A program made the position numbers and the translations under genes. From assembly GCA_021816665.1 (NCBI GenBank), contig JAKAXI010000042.1:1-10426 (forward strand): a stretch of 10,426 nt of DNA. The letters are read 5' to 3'. Below, piece by piece: positions 7,295 to 10,426 of this stretch (within the stretch, counting starts at the first letter, position 1; every line of letters begins with the position of its first letter). Below the pieces are notes generated by a model. The model searched no databases. It was not told where the DNA came from and saw only the letters and a program-made list of their open reading frames with translations. Source of the DNA: Bacillota bacterium (lineage in GTDB: Bacteria > Bacillota > Bacilli > Alicyclobacillales > Alicyclobacillaceae).

Positions 7295-7480
7295 CTAGTC
7301 ACGCCCCTGCCGGGCTTGCTCAATCTTGGCTGCGATGTCGAGGCGTGGCACCCAGCAGTTAAACCGGTAACTGCTCTTCGTCGTATAGCCGAGTCTGCTG
7401 CACATCAAGGTATGCCCCGCACTCCCGCGAACCACTCGAAAGTGCTGGCACGTTGCACAGCAGTGATAGTTTTTCGACAT
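7295..7480 (-). CDS. Small Cys-rich protein, putative metal-binding
   Basis: This 61-residue protein was not matched to a named family. It contains CCATC near the N-terminus (Cys7, Cys8, Cys11) followed by HF, then MCSRLGYTTK (Cys27) and RFNCWVP (Cys42), and ends in a short charged helix. The Cys/His spacing suggests a small zinc- or iron-binding fold. The frame opens eight codons upstream at ATG 7504, where GGGTG is only one base away. The ATG at 7480 follows AAGGTGAGG with 9-base spacing and removes an atypical N-terminus, so it is favoured. It converges on rnz with 28 bases between stops. A minus-strand TGCTACACT (7513-7521) could act as an extended -10, a weak call. Confidence 0.65.
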   Translation of the reverse strand: MSKNYHCCATCQHFRVVRGSAGHTLMCSRLGYTTKSSYRFNCWVPRLDIAAKIEQARQGRD

Positions 7481-7545
7481 CCGCCCACACCTCACCTTAG
7501 CCATTCACCCGTAGTGTAGCACACCGCGACCTAGTGTTCGGGCGT

Positions 7546-7580
7546 AAAAAAACGGCACCTCGCAGGTCAGCGAGTTGCCG
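7546..7580 (-). terminator. Intrinsic terminator of the GH-like two-domain protein gene
   Basis: On the minus strand CGGCAACTCGC and GCGAGGTGCCG form an 11-bp stem with one A/G mismatch and a 6-base loop, followed directly by seven T (AAAAAAA at 7546-7552 on the plus strand). It begins about 26 bases after the stop at 7607 and separates this gene from the small Cys-rich protein gene. Confidence 0.9.
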
Positions 7581-7606
7581 CTTGCGCCAATCTCAGCCAC
7601 GGTCGA

Positions 7607-8821
7607 TCAAGGACTACAGTCGACGCCACTGTCCCGGAACTGAACCGTGTTATACTTTGCCCCCCACCCGGTCACAGTTTGAACGTCCGTGGTTGCCGGG
7701 CAGGACGCATAGTAGGCGTCGTAGCCTTCAATGTTCCCACCTGTCACCTGTGGTGTGTTGCTCTGAATTGGAGAAACCGCAATGAACGCCGGGATGTTGA
7801 GAGACTTCAGGTCGTACGTCGTGTATTGACTTTGGTTCGCGTAAAAACCAGGTTGCAAGTTCGAGTTGACCTGTCGCAGGCCGTCTGCCCAACCCGTGAT
7901 CCAGTCCGACCACTCTTTCGCCGTGGACGCAGGTGTGTTGTAGCCCTCCGGGTCGATGATCACGGCGTTTGGCAACACCTTTCCACCGTAGCCCATCAAC
8001 GTCTTGCCTGCGTACTGCCCGGCTTTGTAACCTCCCTCGTAAAACGAGTCGCTTCCAGTCGGCCAACTGACAGTCCAGAACGAGAGCCAAAATACGTTGT
8101 AGCTCCCTGAACTGAGCACCTCCGAGATCAGTTTATCCATTTGCGAGGACAGTTCTTGCGTGTAGGGAGCCGCAGGAGTTCCGAGTGCACCGGTCGCGGC
8201 AACGCCCTTCCACCCCATTTGGATCGCGTTTCTCACCTCATTGGCCGAAGCAAAGGAAGCATAGACACCGACGCCTCCCTGTGATTGCGGTGCACTGCGT
8301 GACTGAGTGCCACTTGAAGTTGGCACCGGGATCACGTTTGCCGCGCCGCCACCGCTCACGGAAAGGTCGGAACTCGCATTGGACACGCACACTTTCATCG
8401 GTGTCTCTTGTTTCGGCAAAGTCGTCCACTGCGCCGGAAACACCCCGTGCACCGCGTAATAGGCCATCATAACTGCAAGCTTCAGGCTGTCGATTGCAGT
8501 GGTCCCCGCTGCGTTGACAAAGTAATCAGCTTGAATCGTGTCAATCCCACGGCCGCTCGGGTGCACTGCAAAGGGAGTCGAGCCAGCCGCCTGACCGCTT
8601 GGGTTCGACCACCCACACTCGTTGTAATACAGCGAGTAGAGCGCCGCGCCGCCGACCGCGATCACGAGGTCATTTCCACTCTGGACTCTCGTCCAAGCCT
8701 CAGAAAACGAACCAAGAACATTAGACTGTGGCACGCCTGCTGCGTTCGCCGCTGCCACGCATTTTACGTAGTCGAGGGGCACAGCAGCGTATAGATACAC
8801 GTTGGATGAAGCCACTGGCAT
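7607..8821 (-). CDS. Two-domain protein with C-terminal GH25/DUF1906-like glycosidase fold
   Basis: The protein has 404 residues. Residues about 183-404 look like a TIM-barrel glycoside-hydrolase-like domain: VGVYASFAS opens the barrel, IIDPEGYN (288-295) places Asp290 and Glu292 like the acidic pair of lysozyme-like GH25/DUF1906 proteins, PGFYANQSQY (324-333) follows, and YNTVQFRDSGVD closes it. Members of these families act on peptidoglycan or related glycans, or have lost activity. Residues 1-160 form a separate, unrecognised domain (DLVIAVGGAALYSLYY, then a helix SLKLAVMMAYYAV). A Ser/Pro/Gly/Gln linker (about 150-182) joins the two. No signal peptide or membrane segment is present. The start is firm: GAGGTG lies 7 bases before the ATG. 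Lack of export signals suggests a mother-cell, spore-associated or phage-derived lysin-like role. Function is inference, as is any link to the divergent SGNH gene. Confidence 0.75.
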   Translation of the reverse strand: MPVASSNVYLYAAVPLDYVKCVAAANAAGVPQSNVLGSFSEAWTRVQSGNDLVIAVGGAALYSLYYNECGWSNPSGQAAGSTPFAVHPSGRGIDTIQADYFVNAAGTTAIDSLKLAVMMAYYAVHGVFPAQWTTLPKQETPMKVCVSNASSDLSVSGGGAANVIPVPTSSGTQSRSAPQSQGGVGVYASFASANEVRNAIQMGWKGVAATGALGTPAAPYTQELSSQMDKLISEVLSSGSYNVFWLSFWTVSWPTGSDSFYEGGYKAGQYAGKTLMGYGGKVLPNAVIIDPEGYNTPASTAKEWSDWITGWADGLRQVNSNLQPGFYANQSQYTTYDLKSLNIPAFIAVSPIQSNTPQVTGGNIEGYDAYYASCPATTDVQTVTGWGAKYNTVQFRDSGVDCSP

Positions 8822-8849
8822 GTTTGTTCACCTCTTTCGTTGTTGCAGG

Positions 8850-8990
8850 CTATGCGAGCCGCATCGCATCTTTGCAGGACAAACACAGAATTGGGCGCAC
8901 CGTCGCTGTAGAGGAGGGACACTCCCCTATCCACTGTGGCGGCGCTGTGCATTCACTACAGGTGTGTCTCGTCGGCTGGCATACGCAAAC
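8850..8990 (-). other. Open frame resembling a small zinc ribbon, no start codon (possible gene remnant)
   Basis: A 46-codon open stretch on the minus strand lies between an in-frame TGA (8991-8993) and a TAG (8850-8852) that falls 28 bases upstream of the next gene's ATG. It reads VCVCQPTRHTCSECTAPPQW, then IGECPSSTATVRP and ILCLSCKDAMRLA. The Cys-x2-Cys, Trp-x-Gly-x-Cys-Pro and Cys-x2-Cys pattern resembles small zinc-ribbon proteins. No ATG, GTG or TTG precedes the first CxxC. An ATG at 8982 is in another frame and runs into a stop after 8 codons. It may be a decayed or frameshifted small gene, or chance. Confidence 0.3.
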
Positions 8991-9048
8991 TCAAAGTTCA
9001 AGCGTCTGCACATACAGATGCGGGCGTAGCGCAAACGAGGTGACGACA

Positions 9049-9702
9049 ATGCTGTACACAGCACTCGGGGATTCCATTACAGCGGGCGAACTGGCCACGT
9101 CGCCTGCTCGTGCATACCCAAGTCTGGTCACACAAAATCTGCGGCAACATCGCCGGGGTTGGTTTGGAGAGGTACTGGCTGAACCCGGCTGGACAAGTCA
9201 GACACTGAATGCCGCCGTTTGGGAAAACGGCCCTATACCGCTGCAAGAGTCAAATGTCATCACCATTTGGGTCGGCGGCGACAACTTGGCTGACGCAGCA
9301 CTCGCCATGCTCAGTGGTGCGCGGCCGACGATTCTGAAACGATCACTTGCAGGGTATATGCAGAGTTTACGGGCTCTGATTGTCGGAATTCGACGAGTGA
9401 GTAGAGCTGGGGTCGTAGTATGCACACAGTACAATCCGTTTCCAAATACACCGATCGCTGCTCAGGGTATTGCCGCATTGAACGAGGCCACACGCGCGGT
9501 AGCAGCTGCAACCAGCGCTGCAGTCGCTCCAGTTGACGAGTGGTTTACCGGGCGACAAGCAGAACTTATCGCCGGCTACCGAACGGGACGGGTACAGGAC
9601 GTGTTTCGCTCAGTACCCGTGCCGATTCACCCGAACAACCGCGGGCACCGAGTCATCGCAGACGGACTTACGCCAATCGTGGCAAACGCATACACACCTT
9701 AA
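9049..9702 (+). CDS. SGNH/GDSL-family protein (LipC-like) with altered catalytic blocks
   Basis: SGNH-family proteins are Ser esterases or lipases. This 217-residue protein has no signal peptide and starts MLYTALGDSITAGE, placing the nucleophile Ser9 in block I. Gly47 (AEPGWTS) fits block II. Block III is normally Gly-x-Asn-Asp but reads Gly-Gly-Asp-Asn (76-79, in IWVGGDNLAD). Block V is normally Asp-x-x-His but reads Val191-Pro-Ile-His194 (in VPIHPNNRGH), so the triad Asp is absent at its usual place. The CTQYNPFP segment (125-132) and the overall plan recall the Bacillus spore-coat germination lipase LipC, from memory. GAGGTG (9037-9042) is 6 bases from the ATG; the open frame extends further upstream without support. 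sigK follows 52 bases after the stop. Activity is uncertain given the altered motifs. Confidence 0.85.
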   Translation: MLYTALGDSITAGELATSPARAYPSLVTQNLRQHRRGWFGEVLAEPGWTSQTLNAAVWENGPIPLQESNVITIWVGGDNLADAALAMLSGARPTILKRSLAGYMQSLRALIVGIRRVSRAGVVVCTQYNPFPNTPIAAQGIAALNEATRAVAAATSAAVAPVDEWFTGRQAELIAGYRTGRVQDVFRSVPVPIHPNNRGHRVIADGLTPIVANAYTP

Positions 9703-9712
9703 GCCCAACTCT

Positions 9713-9720
9713 CATACTGT
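9713..9720 (+). promoter_or_regulatory. Possible sigma-E-type -10 element for sigK
   Basis: CATACTGT lies 22 bases ahead of the sigK ribosome binding site and resembles the CATACA-type -10 read by mother-cell sigma-E, which drives sigK in Bacillus. No matching -35 is found at the right distance, so the call rests on the -10 and on gene identity. Confidence 0.3.
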
Positions 9721-9754
9721 ACGGCATCCCGCATTCTGCACGGAGGTGAACCGC

Positions 9755-10177
9755 TTGCTGTCTTTGGCGCTCGCCGTGACATCTTTGGTGCGCGACTTCA
9801 CCCTGGTGACAGGGTATGTAAACCAGTCGTTTCCACAACCGCTCAACAAGGAACAGGAACGAGAGTGTTTCGAACGTTGGCAGAACGGCGACCGCGAAGC
9901 ATACCACACTCTGATCGAACACAACCTCCGCCTGGTTGCACACGTAGCCAAAAAGTTTGATTCGAGCGGGATCGACCACGACGACTTGATTTCCATCGGC
10001 AGTGTCGGTCTCATTAAGGCCGTGGAAACCTATCAGCCCACAAAGGGCACAAAATTCGCTACCTACGCAGCGCGTTGCATTCAAAACGAGATTCTAAAGT
10101 CAAAAGGGAAGCGGAATTTTATGGGCTCTTGGTTTCCTATGTACCGCTACCTCCACAACACCGCTTCACAAATCTAA
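9755..10177 (+). CDS. sigK: Pro-sigma-K, N-terminal part only; gene interrupted after region 2
   Basis: Sigma-K directs late mother-cell transcription during sporulation. From the TTG at 9755 (GGAGGTG at 9742-9748, 6-base spacing) the product is 140 residues. Residues 1-20 form a hydrophobic pro-sequence (LLSLALAVTSLVRDFTLVTG) that, by analogy with Bacillus, is removed by the intramembrane protease SpoIVFB just before Tyr21-Val-Asn. FPQPL follows. LIEHNLRLVAHVAKKF, DDLISIGSVGLIKAVE and GTKFATYAARCIQNEIL (to residue 114) are sigma-K regions 2.1-2.4, in part. Similarity stops at Leu114 (codon 10094-10096), and a 26-residue unrelated tail ends at TAA. The downstream bases encode no region 3 or 4 (LHDPIG, SRIEKRAL) in any frame, so this is not a simple frameshift. 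The pattern is that of sigK split by a skin-like element, as in B. subtilis spoIVCB. A truncated pseudogene is the alternative. Confidence 0.9.
   Translation: MLSLALAVTSLVRDFTLVTGYVNQSFPQPLNKEQERECFERWQNGDREAYHTLIEHNLRLVAHVAKKFDSSGIDHDDLISIGSVGLIKAVETYQPTKGTKFATYAARCIQNEILKSKGKRNFMGSWFPMYRYLHNTASQI
10099..10124 (+). repeat. Decamer repeats next to the sigK junction, left copy
   Basis: GTCAAAAGGG (10099-10108) and AATTTTATGG (10115-10124) lie just inside the proposed element boundary. Both recur about 170-210 bases downstream, in reversed order, at 10282-10317. They may be recombinase or regulator contacts. Confidence 0.4.
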
Positions 10178-10281
10178 GGCTTGGCTCTAGATACTCCGTC
10201 CAAACGTCTCTACTATGCCTCTAATTGTTCTCGGTTTCGCACCGAACACATGCAGAGTCAAATCAAAGACTGTGTCATCGC

Positions 10282-10317
10282 AATTTTATGGACCCTCCTC
10301 CCCCCCGTCAAAAGGGG
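10282..10317 (+). repeat. Decamer repeats, right copy
   Basis: AATTTTATGG (10282-10291) and GTCAAAAGGGG (10307-10317) repeat the two decamers beside the sigK junction in swapped order, separated by a C-rich run. GGGCTCT follows in both places (10123-10129 and 10315-10321). Confidence 0.4.
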
Positions 10318-10336
10318 CTCTCTTGTCGAAAATAGT

Positions 10337-10363
10337 TTGGCTTCACCACTGTGTCGTTATAAT
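10337..10363 (+). promoter_or_regulatory. Promoter of the gene starting at 10412
   Basis: A consensus TATAAT lies at 10358-10363. TTGGCT (10337-10342) is a candidate -35, but its 15-base spacing is short; shifting one base gives 16. The position fits a leader of about 40 bases before the start at 10412. The -10 suggests vegetative sigma-A transcription. Confidence 0.45.
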
Positions 10364-10411
10364 GTCGATGAAAAATGTGTGTGGTTGCCGGAGAAACTGG
10401 AGGAATGAGCC

Positions 10412-10426
10412 ATGTCCAGTCTCCCG
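10412..10426 (+). CDS. Start of an unidentified gene (first five codons)
   Basis: ATG at 10412 follows GGAGG (10399-10403) with 8-base spacing and begins Met-Ser-Ser-Leu-Pro before the window ends. An ATG at 10405 is too close to the ribosome binding site. Identity cannot be told from five residues. Its place as the first gene past the sigK junction makes an element-encoded protein, possibly a recombinase, one guess among several. Confidence 0.5.

Larger units (their letters stand above)
10090..10426 (+). mobile_element. Putative left end of a skin-like element inserted in sigK
   Basis: Sigma-K homology ends abruptly at 10090-10097. The following bases hold a short foreign tail of the sigK frame, then about 230 bases without a convincing gene, a promoter-like TATAAT and a new gene start at 10412. 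In B. subtilis, sigK is split by the 48-kb skin element near the same conserved Asn-Glu-Ile-Leu, and the element is excised in the mother cell by the serine recombinase SpoIVCA. The right end, the remaining sigK half and any recombinase lie outside the window, so element identity, size and excision are inferred. Confidence 0.55.

Noticed and set aside
7668-8110. Plus-strand and minus-strand frames of 120-143 codons within the GH-like gene
   Set aside because: They are shadows of the two-domain protein, which has a strong start and terminator.
9011-9020. CATACAGATG as a sigma-E -10 for the SGNH gene
   Set aside because: The -10 is fair, but there is no ATA-type -35 at a suitable distance, so the match is probably chance.
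8728-9048. N-terminal extension of the SGNH protein by 107 residues
   Set aside because: The extension overlaps the start of the opposing gene and has no ribosome binding site. GAGGTG sits 6 bases before the ATG at 9049, which begins directly with the block I Ser strand.
9533-9754. Longer sigK start giving 214 residues
   Set aside because: It overlaps the SGNH gene and adds 74 residues unlike any sigma factor. The TTG at 9755 has GGAGGTG and yields the expected pro-sequence.
10290-10330. C-rich run followed by AAAAGGGG as a possible terminator hairpin
   Set aside because: The pairing is short (four C with four G over a 7-base loop) and no T-run follows.
10181-10408. 75-codon frame after the sigK stop
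   Set aside because: The TTG start lacks a ribosome binding site, the frame runs through a consensus -10, and the product resembles nothing.

Overview
The window reads as chromosome from an endospore-forming Firmicute with a moderately high G+C content, most likely of the Alicyclobacillus/Alicyclobacillaceae type. The grounds are strong AGGAGG/GAGGTG ribosome binding sites, several TTG starts, Bacillus-like housekeeping proteins (FabI, Mn-type SodA, a LapA-domain protein, RNase Z) and the N-terminal part of a sporulation sigma factor (pro-sigma-K) at the right end. The genus is inferred; nothing in the window fixes it. No tRNA, rRNA or CRISPR array is visible.

Layout, left to right. The 3' end of pyrD (+) faces fabI (-), with a nested inverted repeat between them. 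fabI and sodA (+) diverge from a 231-base region that holds one plausible promoter each. sodA and a LapA-domain membrane protein gene (-) converge on a bidirectional terminator. That membrane protein gene diverges from an apparent two-gene operon (+): a membrane-anchored, Ser/Thr-rich exported protein followed by isoaspartyl dipeptidase (iadA) with an unusual C-terminal tail. iadA converges, with 3 bases between stops, on a D-2-hydroxyacid dehydrogenase gene (-), whose start lies only 43 bases from that of the divergent rnz (+). A 61-residue Cys-rich protein gene (-) follows. Next comes a 404-residue two-domain protein (-) with a GH25/DUF1906-like glycosidase-fold C-terminal half, ending in a strong terminator. 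Between it and a divergent, spore-lipase-like SGNH protein gene (+) lies a reading frame resembling a small zinc ribbon but lacking a start codon. The SGNH gene is followed, 52 bases later, by sigK.

The most notable feature is sigK. Its hydrophobic pro-sequence and sigma region 2 look intact through residue 114 (just after the Asn-Glu-Ile-Leu of region 2). Similarity then stops abruptly, a short foreign tail leads to a stop, and no regions 3 or 4 follow in any frame. This is the architecture expected when sigK is interrupted by a skin-like element excised during sporulation. The last ~330 bases would then be the left end of that element, with repeated decamers, a promoter and the start of a new gene at 10412. 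Other points of interest are the SGNH protein with altered catalytic blocks III and V, a Glu in place of the usual carboxylated Lys in IadA, and several starts moved to TTG or internal ATG codons on ribosome-binding-site evidence.
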